Shown here: one piece after another, positions 1 to 6,175 of the stretch
Layout: every line of letters starts with the position of its first letter
Numbering within the stretch: position 1 is the first letter of the stretch
NCBI RefSeq assembly: GCF_020217025.1
Contig: NZ_JAIWOF010000201.1
Span: 1 to 10,000 of the forward strand
Length of the DNA: 10,000 nucleotides
Direction of reading: 5' to 3'
DNA from: Flavobacterium sp.
GTDB lineage: Bacteria > Bacteroidota > Bacteroidia > Flavobacteriales > Flavobacteriaceae
The notes under the pieces: generated by a model
Database searches by the model: none
Seen by the model: the letters and a program-made list of their open reading frames with translations, nothing else
Told to the model about the DNA's origin: nothing
Position numbers and translations under genes: made by a program

Positions 1-272
1 TCTACGCCAATATCATACAATTTCCAAATCAATTGACGACAAGGTTCTAATTCGTTATCATATAGAATGGTATTGATAACCACAAAAACCTGAGCGTTAT
101 ATAAATGGGCGTATTTAACCAACTCGGCAATATCTTCCACAGAATTGGTGGCGTTTGAACGAGCGCCGTATAAAGGAGCACCAATATAAACCGCATCGGC
201 ACCACTATTTATGGCAGCAATTCCTTGTGTTAGATTTTTTGCAGGAGCTAAAATTTCAATCTTCTTCTTCAT
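1..272 (-). CDS. rlhA: RlhA-like U32 family protein (23S rRNA C2501 hydroxylation), N-terminal part
   Basis: Reads leftward from an ATG at 272-270 and stays open for 90 codons to the window edge, so the C-terminal part is missing. The N-terminus begins MKKKIEILAPAKN, then has a GADAVYIGAPLYGARSNATN segment (about residues 25-44) and VFVVINTILYDNELEP (about 62-77). The LAPA and GADAVY blocks are the opening beta strands of the U32 'peptidase' fold. The GAR-x-NA-x-NS and NTIL-x-D-x-ELEP blocks match, from memory, E. coli RlhA (YdcP) better than TrhP (YegQ) or UbiU. RlhA takes part in hydroxylation of cytidine 2501 in 23S rRNA and depends on iron and prephenate; U32 proteins are mostly RNA or quinone hydroxylation factors rather than proteases. 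The cysteine cluster expected further along lies outside the window. It follows the lipoprotein gene after 185 bp, so it probably has its own promoter. U32 membership is firm; the RlhA subtype is probable. Confidence 0.82.
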   Translation of the reverse strand, partial: MKKKIEILAPAKNLTQGIAAINSGADAVYIGAPLYGARSNATNSVEDIAELVKYAHLYNAQVFVVINTILYDNELEPCRQLIWKLYDIGV

Positions 273-315
273 TTGTAAAGCTTTAATTATTCGGGATTTG
301 CCGAAAAAAAGTGTG

Positions 316-323
316 CAAAGTTC
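316..323 (-). promoter_or_regulatory. Possible -7 box of the RlhA-like gene
   Basis: On the minus strand the sequence GAACTTTGCAC matches the Bacteroidetes -7 consensus TAnnTTTG except for the first base, and has the GCAC continuation also seen in the nqrA promoter of this window. It lies 43 bp upstream of the ATG. I see no TTTG or TTG at the usual 17-23 bp further upstream, so the call is weak. Confidence 0.3.
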
Positions 324-457
324 ATATAAAAAATCCAAGATTTCTAATTCAAGTTCGCTTTTTTTGAATTTGGAGCATAAAAAAGCACGAATTACACTAA
401 TTTTAGATTATCTGATAACTTCCATTTCTGTGAAACTAATGTTGTTAGAAGATTAGT

Positions 458-1162
458 CTATTGTTTTAATTTATATAGTTTTTCCAAAAAGTAATTTTCA
501 GATGACAGCATATCTCGAACGATATGAGTTTCTACAAAGTATTTATTAGGACCATTTGCTGTTATCTTGTATACAGAAAATCTTGCGCTCAAGTCCATTT
601 TTTGAATATTTTCAAATGAAAATCTTAAATTATCTACAAAGGATTCGGTTACTCCATGATCATCATATAATACCTTTTGTATTGGTAATTTTTCAGTTTT
701 AGTCCTAGAATTTGGCAAATAAAAATAATAAATTTGAACAGAGGGGATTCGCTCTTCTATAACTACAAAGTCATATTCAATTATTTGTTCGCCACTATAA
801 TGTAATTTAAATAAATATAACTTTTCAATTTTTAAGTGTTTCCCTCGTAGTGCAATAATTGATTTAATCTGTTCTTTTAAAAACTCATCATTGTTGTTGA
901 TCTCAAATGAATCATAATCCCATTCTATAGATTTTAGATAGTTTGGGTCGTTTAATTCTTTAGATAAATAGCTTTGCTTTTCTTGGTCTAAAAATTTTAA
1001 GTGACTATCTTTTAATTTTGGTATTATCTCATCAACAAACTTTTCATCCAATTGAAAATATAATTTATCATTAAAATTTTCGGGAAAATCCTCCTCATGT
1101 TTTACACTTTTACAAGAGTTGATTAATATTAAAAGAGGAAAAAGAATGAATAAGTTTTTCAT
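458..1162 (-). CDS. Unrecognised 234-aa lipoprotein
   Basis: I do not recognise this family. What can be seen is a lipoprotein signal peptide: MKNL, a hydrophobic stretch of about 10 residues, and a lipobox ending INSC with the lipidated cysteine at residue 17. The mature start, C-KSVKHEEDF, has an acidic run at +6 to +8 after a lysine. This resembles the K/acidic lipoprotein export signal described in Capnocytophaga and Flavobacterium, so surface exposure is possible but inferred. The rest is hydrophilic, rich in Lys, Glu, Asp, Asn and Phe/Tyr, with alternating strand-like segments around residues 112-150 and 190-215 and no further membrane segment or metal motif. The ATG is the only one that keeps the signal peptide intact. 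The gene is visibly more AT-rich than the flanking aminotransferase, as expected of a weakly conserved or lineage-specific gene. A long hairpin precedes it and I see no clear -7 box, so it may depend on read-through from the aminotransferase gene. Confidence 0.8.
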   Translation of the reverse strand: MKNLFILFPLLILINSCKSVKHEEDFPENFNDKLYFQLDEKFVDEIIPKLKDSHLKFLDQEKQSYLSKELNDPNYLKSIEWDYDSFEINNNDEFLKEQIKSIIALRGKHLKIEKLYLFKLHYSGEQIIEYDFVVIEERIPSVQIYYFYLPNSRTKTEKLPIQKVLYDDHGVTESFVDNLRFSFENIQKMDLSARFSVYKITANGPNKYFVETHIVRDMLSSENYFLEKLYKLKQ

Positions 1163-1181
1163 TGATTAATCTTTATAAGTT

Positions 1182-1216
1182 ATCTAACTAACCCAGGAAT
1201 AGAGGGCTAGTTAGAT
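1182..1216. terminator. Hairpin between aminotransferase and lipoprotein genes
   Basis: An inverted repeat with arms at 1182-1194 and 1204-1216 pairs 12 of 13 positions (one A/C mismatch, 1191 with 1207) around a 9-nt loop. It starts 37 nt past the aminotransferase stop. A run of six T follows it on the plus strand (1219-1224), but on the minus strand, where the flanking genes lie, it is followed by AACTTATAAAG with no U-tract. It may be an atypical terminator or 3' stabilising structure for the aminotransferase mRNA. The hairpin itself is clear; the role is not. Confidence 0.55.
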
Positions 1217-1253
1217 GATTTTTTAAGCATACCAATTCAGTTAAATATATAAT

Positions 1254-2438
1254 TTAAGAAACAGCTTCTTTAATTCTTCTCATCGCTTCTGTTAATAAAG
1301 CTTCGCTGGTTGCGTATGAGAAACGAATACAATTTGGATTTCCAAAAGCATCTCCAGTTACAGTTGCAACATTTGCTTCTGCTAATAAGAACATTGAGAA
1401 ATCAGTTGCATTTTTGATTTCGGTTCCTTTGATGGTTTTTCCAAAATAGTAAGATACATCAGGGAAAACATAAAATGCTCCTTCAGGAACATTCAATTTG
1501 AACCCCGGAATTTGGTTTACTAATCCAACCACTAAATCTCTACGGTTTTTGAATGCAGAAACCATTTCGTTTAATACGCTTGGATCCGCTTCAACAGCTG
1601 TTATGGTTGCTCTTTGTGCAATAGAATTTGCGCCTGAAGTTACTTGACCTTGAATCTTGGTACATGCTTTTGCGATAAATTCTGGAGCTCCAATATATCC
1701 AATTCTCCAACCTGTCATAGCGAATGCTTTTGCTACTCCATTAACTGTGATTGTTCTTTCTAACATTCCTGGAATAGATGCAATACTACAGAATGTTCCT
1801 GAAAAGTTAATATGTTCGTAGATTTCATCAGAAACTACATACACGTGTGGATGTTTTTCTAAAACTTTAGCTAAAGCTGTTAATTCTTCACGATTGTAAA
1901 CTGAACCACTTGGATTACAAGGCGAACTGAACCACATCATTTTTGTTTTTGGTGTGATAGCTGCTTCTAATTGTTCTGGTGTGATTTTGAAATCGCTTTC
2001 AACAGAAGTTGGAACTTCTACAGGAACTCCGCCAGAAAGTTTGATAATTTCGTAATACGAAACCCAATATGGAGCTGGAAGAATTACTTCGTCACCTTCG
2101 TTTAACATTACTTGTGCAATGTTGTATAACGATTGTTTTGCTCCTGTAGAAACTACAATTTGTGATGGTTTGTAGTCTAGATTATTGTCTCTTTTGAATT
2201 TTTTGCAAATCGCTTCTTTCAATTCTAAGTAACCTTCTACAGGAGTATAAGTACTGTAGTTTTCGTCGATAGCTTTTTTTGCAGCTTCTTTAATGAATTC
2301 AGGAGTGTTGAAATCTGGCTCTCCTAAACTAAGGCTGATAATGTCTTTTCCTTGTGCTTTTAATTCTCTTGCCAAAGCCGCCATAGCTAAAGTTTGTGAA
2401 ACGGCTAAGTTGTTGATTCTGTCCGATAACGGGTTCAT
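1254..2438 (-). CDS. Class I PLP-dependent aminotransferase, aspartate aminotransferase type
   Basis: A complete 394-aa fold-type I aminotransferase, the usual length for the class I beta aspartate aminotransferases of Bacteria. It transfers the amino group between aspartate and 2-oxoglutarate using pyridoxal phosphate in the cytosol, linking the TCA cycle to amino acid metabolism. Recognisable parts in order are SLSLGEPDF (about 35-43), PAPYW with the ring-stacking Trp125, SSPCNPSGSVY with the cofactor-contacting Asn175, SDEIYEH with Asp204 and Tyr207, the Schiff-base lysine Lys237 in GVAKAFAMTGWRIGY, and IRFSYATS with the substrate-carboxylate Arg372. All key residues are present. Some relatives prefer aromatic substrates or prephenate, so the exact substrate is not proved. 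The start ATG lies 29 nt past the hairpin that follows the desaturase gene. I see no good TAnnTTTG box in that short gap, so expression may partly come from desaturase read-through. Confidence 0.93.
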   Translation of the reverse strand: MNPLSDRINNLAVSQTLAMAALARELKAQGKDIISLSLGEPDFNTPEFIKEAAKKAIDENYSTYTPVEGYLELKEAICKKFKRDNNLDYKPSQIVVSTGAKQSLYNIAQVMLNEGDEVILPAPYWVSYYEIIKLSGGVPVEVPTSVESDFKITPEQLEAAITPKTKMMWFSSPCNPSGSVYNREELTALAKVLEKHPHVYVVSDEIYEHINFSGTFCSIASIPGMLERTITVNGVAKAFAMTGWRIGYIGAPEFIAKACTKIQGQVTSGANSIAQRATITAVEADPSVLNEMVSAFKNRRDLVVGLVNQIPGFKLNVPEGAFYVFPDVSYYFGKTIKGTEIKNATDFSMFLLAEANVATVTGDAFGNPNCIRFSYATSEALLTEAMRRIKEAVS

Positions 2439-2467
2439 TGTGTGTTAGTTATTATAGTTAATACAAA

Positions 2468-2487
2468 AGACGCGATTCCTCGCGTCT
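2468..2487 (-). terminator. Hairpin terminator after the desaturase gene
   Basis: Perfect 7-bp inverted repeat AGACGCG / CGCGTCT (2468-2474 and 2481-2487) with a 6-nt loop, GC-rich against an AT-rich background. On the minus strand it begins 9 nt after the desaturase stop codon and is followed by TTTGTATT, a short U-rich tail. This fits a modest intrinsic terminator that could let some transcription continue into the aminotransferase gene. Confidence 0.65.
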
Positions 2488-2496
2488 CTTACTTTA

Positions 2497-3591
2497 TTAT
2501 GCTAATTGTGGTTTTCTTCCTAATTCTCTCAAATGCTTGAAGTGAGATGCGATAGCCGCTCGAGTAGTTTTGAATTCGTGATACGGCAAGTTACACTCAG
2601 CAGCAGTTTGTTTTACAATTTCTGCAATTTTGTTGTAATGAACATGACTGATGTTTGGAAAAATATGATGTTCAATTTGGTGATTTAACCCGCCAGTGTA
2701 ATAATTTACAATCCAGTTTTTTGGTGCGAAGTTAGCAGTTGTAAACAATTGGTGAATTGCCCAAGTGTTTTCGATTTCTCCGTTTTCGTCTGGCATTGGA
2801 TTTACTGTGTCTTCTACTACGTGAGCTAATTGGAAAACTACACTTAAAATTAATCCTGCAGTGTAATGCATTACTACAAATCCTAAAAGTACTTTCCACC
2901 ATGTAATTCCTAAAACCATTGGTAATACTAACCAAATGGAGAAGTAAATCGTTTTAGTGATAATTAAAGTGGTCCATTGAAAAGCTGGACTTTTAGCTTC
3001 TCCGTAAGACAATTGTCTTTTTAAATAACGCTTCATCTGTAAGAAATCTGTAGTGATAGCCCAGTTGAACGTTAATAATCCGTATAAGAAAACAGAATAA
3101 TAATGTTGAAATCTGTGGTGGCTGTACCATTTAGCCGTTTTAGAAAAACGTAAAATTCTTCCCGCTTCTAAATCTTCATCGTGACCAATAATGTTGGTGT
3201 ATGTGTGGTGTAAAACGTTATGTTGTACTTGCCAGTTATACACATTTCCAGCTAAGATGTAGATACTTCCGCCCATTAATTTGTTTACCCAAGATTTAGT
3301 AGAGTAAGCACCGTGATTTCCATCATGCATTACGTTCATTCCAACGCCGGCCATTCCAATTCCAATGACTACGTTTAATAATAAATATACCCAAAATGGC
3401 ATATCCATAGCTAATAGGAAGAAATAAGGTGTTAGGAAAAGACCAAACATCACAATGGTTTTCAGGTGAAGCTTCCAGTTTCCTGTTTTGTCAATTTTAT
3501 TTTCTTTGAAATAATCGTTTACTCGTTTATTTAATGTTCTGAAAAATTTCAGATTGTCCTCTTTTGAGAAAATCGGGGTTGTGGTATTCAT
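2497..3591 (-). CDS. Membrane fatty acid desaturase (three-histidine-box, acyl-CoA/acyl-lipid type)
   Basis: A 364-aa integral membrane desaturase that introduces a cis double bond into fatty acyl chains using a di-iron centre and O2. The three His boxes are HDGNH (89-93), HNVLHH (124-129) and QIEHH (305-309); His-rich YSHHRFQHYY (156-165) and HVVEDT (257-262) also match the family. Hydrophobic segments lie at roughly 46-62, 65-86, 168-178 and 209-256. Gln instead of His at the start of box 3 is typical of front-end desaturases, but the cytochrome b5 domain of the eukaryotic enzymes is absent, as in bacterial COG3239 members, so electrons must come from a separate protein. An in-frame TTG at 3606 would add five residues. 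I prefer the ATG at 3591 because a -7 box at 3614-3621 puts the transcript start around 3607-3609, leaving the TTG without a leader. Regiospecificity cannot be read from the sequence. It diverges from rsmG. Confidence 0.92.
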   Translation of the reverse strand: MNTTTPIFSKEDNLKFFRTLNKRVNDYFKENKIDKTGNWKLHLKTIVMFGLFLTPYFFLLAMDMPFWVYLLLNVVIGIGMAGVGMNVMHDGNHGAYSTKSWVNKLMGGSIYILAGNVYNWQVQHNVLHHTYTNIIGHDEDLEAGRILRFSKTAKWYSHHRFQHYYSVFLYGLLTFNWAITTDFLQMKRYLKRQLSYGEAKSPAFQWTTLIITKTIYFSIWLVLPMVLGITWWKVLLGFVVMHYTAGLILSVVFQLAHVVEDTVNPMPDENGEIENTWAIHQLFTTANFAPKNWIVNYYTGGLNHQIEHHIFPNISHVHYNKIAEIVKQTAAECNLPYHEFKTTRAAIASHFKHLRELGRKPQLA

Positions 3592-3613
3592 ATATTTTGT
3601 ATTCAAATTTCGT

Positions 3614-3621
3614 CAAAGATA
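3614..3621 (-). promoter_or_regulatory. -7 box of the desaturase promoter
   Basis: TATCTTTG on the minus strand is a full match to the Bacteroidetes -7 consensus TAnnTTTG, 22 bp upstream of the ATG at 3591. No clear -33 TTTG is seen at the usual spacing. It predicts a very short leader of about 16-18 nt and argues against the TTG start. Confidence 0.6.
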
Positions 3622-3642
3622 ATTATTATAATTTTTTCATTT

Positions 3643-3656
3643 ATGATATTCATCAT
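3643..3656. repeat. Small inverted repeat midway between divergent promoters
   Basis: ATGAT-ATTC-ATCAT is a 5-bp dyad almost exactly in the centre of the 107-bp desaturase/rsmG divergent region. It is flanked by direct copies of TTCGTCAAA at 3609-3617 and 3662-3670. It could be an operator, but short dyads are common by chance in AT-rich DNA. Confidence 0.3.
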
Positions 3657-3675
3657 TTTTATTCGTCAAAAAACG

Positions 3676-3683
3676 TATTTTTG
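3676..3683 (+). promoter_or_regulatory. -7 box of the rsmG promoter
   Basis: TATTTTTG fully matches the consensus TAnnTTTG and is followed by TGC, as is common in flavobacterial promoters. It ends 15 bp before the rsmG ATG, giving a leader of about 10 nt. The -33 region is T-rich without an obvious TTTG. Confidence 0.6.
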
Positions 3684-3698
3684 TGCAAAATTTAACGA

Positions 3699-4328
3699 AT
3701 GGAAGCCATTTTAAAGCAATTTCCTGATTTATCTGAAAATCAAATACTTCAGTTTCAAAAATTACAATCGCTGTATGAAGATTGGAATGCCAAAATTAAC
3801 GTGATTTCACGAAAAGATATAGACGAATTATATACACGTCATGTTTTGCATTCGTTAGGAATCGCAAAAATTATCGAGTTCCGACCAGGATCGAGAATTA
3901 TGGATGTTGGAACTGGTGGTGGTTTTCCTGGAATTCCACTAGCGATTTTATTCCCAGAAGTTGATTTTTATTTGATTGATGTTATTGCGAAGAAAATCAA
4001 AGTAGTGAATGAAGTAGCTGCAGGTTTAGGATTAAAAAATGTAAAAGCCGAACAAAAACGTGCCGAATTAGTCAAACAAGAATTCGATTTCATCGTAAGT
4101 CGTGCGGTTACCAATATGCCTGATTTTGTAAAATGGGTAGATGATAAAGTGGCAAAAAAACAAAACCACGAATTAGGCAACGGAATTTTATATTTAAAAG
4201 GTGGCGATTTAACCGAAGAATTAAAGGATTTTCCAAAAGCAACACAATACAATTTATCGGATTTCTTTTCAGATGAGTTTTTTGAAACGAAGAAAGTGGT
4301 TCATTTGCCTTTGAAGTGTAAGAAGTAA
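3699..4328 (+). CDS. rsmG: 16S rRNA (guanine527-N7)-methyltransferase RsmG (GidB)
   Basis: A complete 209-aa protein of normal length for RsmG, which uses S-adenosylmethionine to methylate N7 of G527 in the 530 loop of 16S rRNA; loss of it gives low-level streptomycin resistance in several bacteria. The helical N-terminus carries the family pattern LYEDWNAKINVISRKD (about 25-40) followed by Arg47-His48 and HSL. The SAM site is MDVGTGGGFPGIPLA (68-82), with the acidic end of the next strand at Asp94 in FYLIDVIAKK. SRAV (134-137) and YLKGGDL (165-171) complete the GidB signature. It is the only rightward gene between the desaturase and the P5C dehydrogenase, and appears to be a single-gene unit bounded by its own -7 box and a strong terminator. 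No anomaly is visible. Confidence 0.96.
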   Translation: MEAILKQFPDLSENQILQFQKLQSLYEDWNAKINVISRKDIDELYTRHVLHSLGIAKIIEFRPGSRIMDVGTGGGFPGIPLAILFPEVDFYLIDVIAKKIKVVNEVAAGLGLKNVKAEQKRAELVKQEFDFIVSRAVTNMPDFVKWVDDKVAKKQNHELGNGILYLKGGDLTEELKDFPKATQYNLSDFFSDEFFETKKVVHLPLKCKK

Positions 4329-4368
4329 GTGAATAGTGAAAAGTAATTAGTGATTAGCTATAAAAAGC

Positions 4369-4400
4369 AAAACCCGATTTTCAAATGAAAATCGGGTTTT
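4369..4400. terminator. Bidirectional intrinsic terminator between rsmG and the P5C dehydrogenase gene
   Basis: A perfect 14-bp stem (4369-4382 with 4387-4400) with core AACCCGATTTTC and an AAAT loop. The T-run continues past the stem on the plus strand (TTATTTCTATTT), and on the minus strand the stem's terminal TTTT is followed by GCTTTTTATAG. It lies 40 bp after the rsmG stop and 22 bp after the convergent dehydrogenase stop, so it can end both transcripts. Confidence 0.9.
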
Positions 4401-4422
4401 TTATTTCTATTTCGGACTAAGA

Positions 4423-6048
4423 TTATCCTAAAAACGGATATTTATAATCTTCTGGTGTTACAAATGTTTCTTTAATCGTTCTAACAGAAGCCCAACGCAA
4501 TAAGTTTTGTGCTGAACCTGCTTTATCATTAGTTCCTGAACCTCTTGCTCCTCCAAATGGTTGCATTCCTACAACAGCACCTGTTGGTTTGTCGTTGATG
4601 TAGAAGTTTCCTGCTGCATTTTGTAACGCAACCGTCGCTTCTTCCACCGCATAACGACATTGGCTAAATACCGCACCTGTTAAAGCATATTCTGAAGTTT
4701 CGTCAACTAATTTCAATGTTTCAGACCATTTTGCGTCTTCGTAAATATAAATCGTAACTACTGGTCCGAATAATTCGGTACACATGGTGTTGTATTTTGG
4801 ATTTGTAGTTAAGATAACCGTTGGTTCAATGAAATAACCTTTCGATTTATCATAATTCCCACCCATAATTACTTCAGCATCGCTATCGTTTTTAGCTTGG
4901 TCGATGTAACGAGCTAATTTATCAAATGAAGCTTCTGAAATTACAGCTGTAATAAAATTACTCATATCTTCTGGTGAACCCATTTTCATAGATTTCAAAT
5001 CCGCTTCTAATTTTGCTTGAACCGCTGGCCATAAACTTTGTGGAATATAAACACGTGAAGCCGCACTACATTTTTGTCCTTGGAATTCAAAAGCACCACG
5101 TGCAATTCCTACTGCAACTTGCGTTGCGTTTGCTGATGGATGTGCAATGATGAAATCTTTTCCACCAGTTTCTCCAACAATTCTTGGGTATGTTTTGTAT
5201 GTAGCGATATTATTTCCAATAGTTTTCCAAATATCATTGAAAACTCCAGTCGAACCTGTAAAGTGAACTCCTGCTAAATGTGGACTTGATAAAACTACGT
5301 CAGAAACCATTCCAGAATCACCCATTACCATATTGATAACACCATCTGGTAAACCTGCTTCTTTGAAAACTTGCATGATTACATTAGCAGAATATACTTG
5401 AGTTGCTGCTGGTTTCCATACTACCACATTCCCCATTAATGCAGCACTTGAAGGTAAATTTCCTGCAATAGCTGTAAAGTTGAAAGGAGTAATCGCATAT
5501 ACACAACCTTCTAATGGTCTGTATTCAACACGGTTCCACATGTCTGATGTTGATGCTGGTTGGTCTGCGTAAATTTTTGTCATGAATTCTACGTTGTAAC
5601 GTAAGAAGTCAATCAACTCACAAGCCGAATCAATTTCTGCTTGGTGAATCGTTTTTGATTGTGCAATCATTGTCGCTGCATTGATTTTAGCGCGGTATGG
5701 ACCTGCTAATAATTCAGCTGCTTTTAAGAAAATTCCAGCTCTGTTTTCCCAAGCCATTGCTGCCCATTTTTTACGAGCTTCTAAAGCAGAAGTAATTGCT
5801 TTTTCAACTAAAGTTCTATCTGCTTGATGATAAACACCTACAATATGTTGATGATCATGTGGAGCTGACATTTTTTTAGTATCGCCAGTTTTAATTTCTT
5901 CGCTACCTATATATAATGGAACTTCTACTTGAGAATTCCACATAGTTTTGTATGTTTCTGCAACTTTTGCTCTTTCAGGAGAACCTGGAGCGTATGATTT
6001 TACGGGTTCGTTTACCGCTTTTGGGACATTAAAAAATCCTTTTAACAT
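4423..6048 (-). CDS. L-glutamate gamma-semialdehyde (1-pyrroline-5-carboxylate) dehydrogenase
   Basis: A 541-aa aldehyde dehydrogenase of the P5CDH branch that oxidises glutamate semialdehyde, formed from 1-pyrroline-5-carboxylate, to glutamate with NAD+; it is the second step of proline catabolism in the cytosol. The length and the N-terminus (LKGFFNVPKAVNEPVKSYAPGSPER) resemble the stand-alone ALDH4A1-type enzyme, not the PutA fusion. Catalytic parts are ITPFNFTAIAGN with Asn190, WKPA with Lys212, FTGSTGVF (263-270), VGETGGKDF with Glu293, FQGQKCSAASR with the nucleophile Cys327, and TELFGPV with Glu425. The C-terminal NDKPTGAVVGMQPFGGARGSGTNDKAG region (about 485-511) is the P5CDH hallmark for binding the substrate's amino-carboxylate end. 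All key residues are intact. Proline dehydrogenase must be encoded elsewhere. It has its own promoter region upstream and shares a terminator with rsmG. Confidence 0.95.
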   Translation of the reverse strand: MLKGFFNVPKAVNEPVKSYAPGSPERAKVAETYKTMWNSQVEVPLYIGSEEIKTGDTKKMSAPHDHQHIVGVYHQADRTLVEKAITSALEARKKWAAMAWENRAGIFLKAAELLAGPYRAKINAATMIAQSKTIHQAEIDSACELIDFLRYNVEFMTKIYADQPASTSDMWNRVEYRPLEGCVYAITPFNFTAIAGNLPSSAALMGNVVVWKPAATQVYSANVIMQVFKEAGLPDGVINMVMGDSGMVSDVVLSSPHLAGVHFTGSTGVFNDIWKTIGNNIATYKTYPRIVGETGGKDFIIAHPSANATQVAVGIARGAFEFQGQKCSAASRVYIPQSLWPAVQAKLEADLKSMKMGSPEDMSNFITAVISEASFDKLARYIDQAKNDSDAEVIMGGNYDKSKGYFIEPTVILTTNPKYNTMCTELFGPVVTIYIYEDAKWSETLKLVDETSEYALTGAVFSQCRYAVEEATVALQNAAGNFYINDKPTGAVVGMQPFGGARGSGTNDKAGSAQNLLRWASVRTIKETFVTPEDYKYPFLG

Positions 6049-6086
6049 GGTGTTGTATTTTGAGATTAGACAATTTTGTGCTTTGA

Positions 6087-6105
6087 TTTACGAAATAATC
6101 GTAAA
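6087..6105. promoter_or_regulatory. Dyad at the predicted transcript start of the P5C dehydrogenase gene
   Basis: A perfect 7-bp inverted repeat TTTACGA / TCGTAAA (6087-6093 and 6099-6105) around AATAA. It starts just after the predicted -7 box, so it covers about +1 to +20 of the transcript. It could be an operator for a repressor or a 5' mRNA hairpin. Position and symmetry are visible; function is inferred. Confidence 0.4.
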
Positions 6106-6111
6106 CGAATA

Positions 6112-6119
6112 CAAAAATA
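6112..6119 (-). promoter_or_regulatory. -7 box of the P5C dehydrogenase promoter
   Basis: TATTTTTG on the minus strand fully matches TAnnTTTG and lies 63 bp upstream of the ATG. A TTTG occurs 26 bp further upstream, too far for the ideal 17-23 bp. An overlapping imperfect box, ATACTTTG at 6120-6127, would have that TTTG at 18 bp. A 10-bp palindrome TTATCGATAA (6136-6145) sits just upstream, close to the -33 region. Confidence 0.5.
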
Positions 6120-6175
6120 CAAAGTATATTTTGAATTATCGATAACAAATGTTACGAAGCTAATTTGGTTACTAT

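Noticed and set aside
211-456. Rightward 81-codon open frame starting inside the RlhA-like gene
   Set aside because: Its first 62 bases are antisense to the conserved N-terminus of the RlhA-like gene, the rest is intergenic, and the translation is low-complexity Lys/Ser/Ile without any recognisable motif.
273-457. Possible small RNA or gene in the gap between the lipoprotein and RlhA-like genes
   Set aside because: Only weak 5-7 bp inverted repeats and a partial promoter match are visible; nothing supports a structured RNA or a peptide.
2732-2935. Leftward 67-codon frame inside the desaturase gene
   Set aside because: It is fully contained in the desaturase in another frame of the same strand; its Arg/Asn/Ser-rich translation is typical of an out-of-frame shadow.
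3968-4252. Leftward 94-codon frame antisense to rsmG
   Set aside because: It lies wholly within the conserved rsmG coding sequence and has no family features.
5948-6145. Rightward 65-codon frame over the start of the P5C dehydrogenase gene
   Set aside because: It is antisense to the conserved dehydrogenase N-terminus and its promoter and shows no motif.
6131-6175. Terminator hairpin for the apaG operon, from the repeated GTTAC near 6151 and 6167
   Set aside because: The two GTTAC copies are direct, not inverted, so they cannot pair as a hairpin; no other stem with a T-tract was found there.
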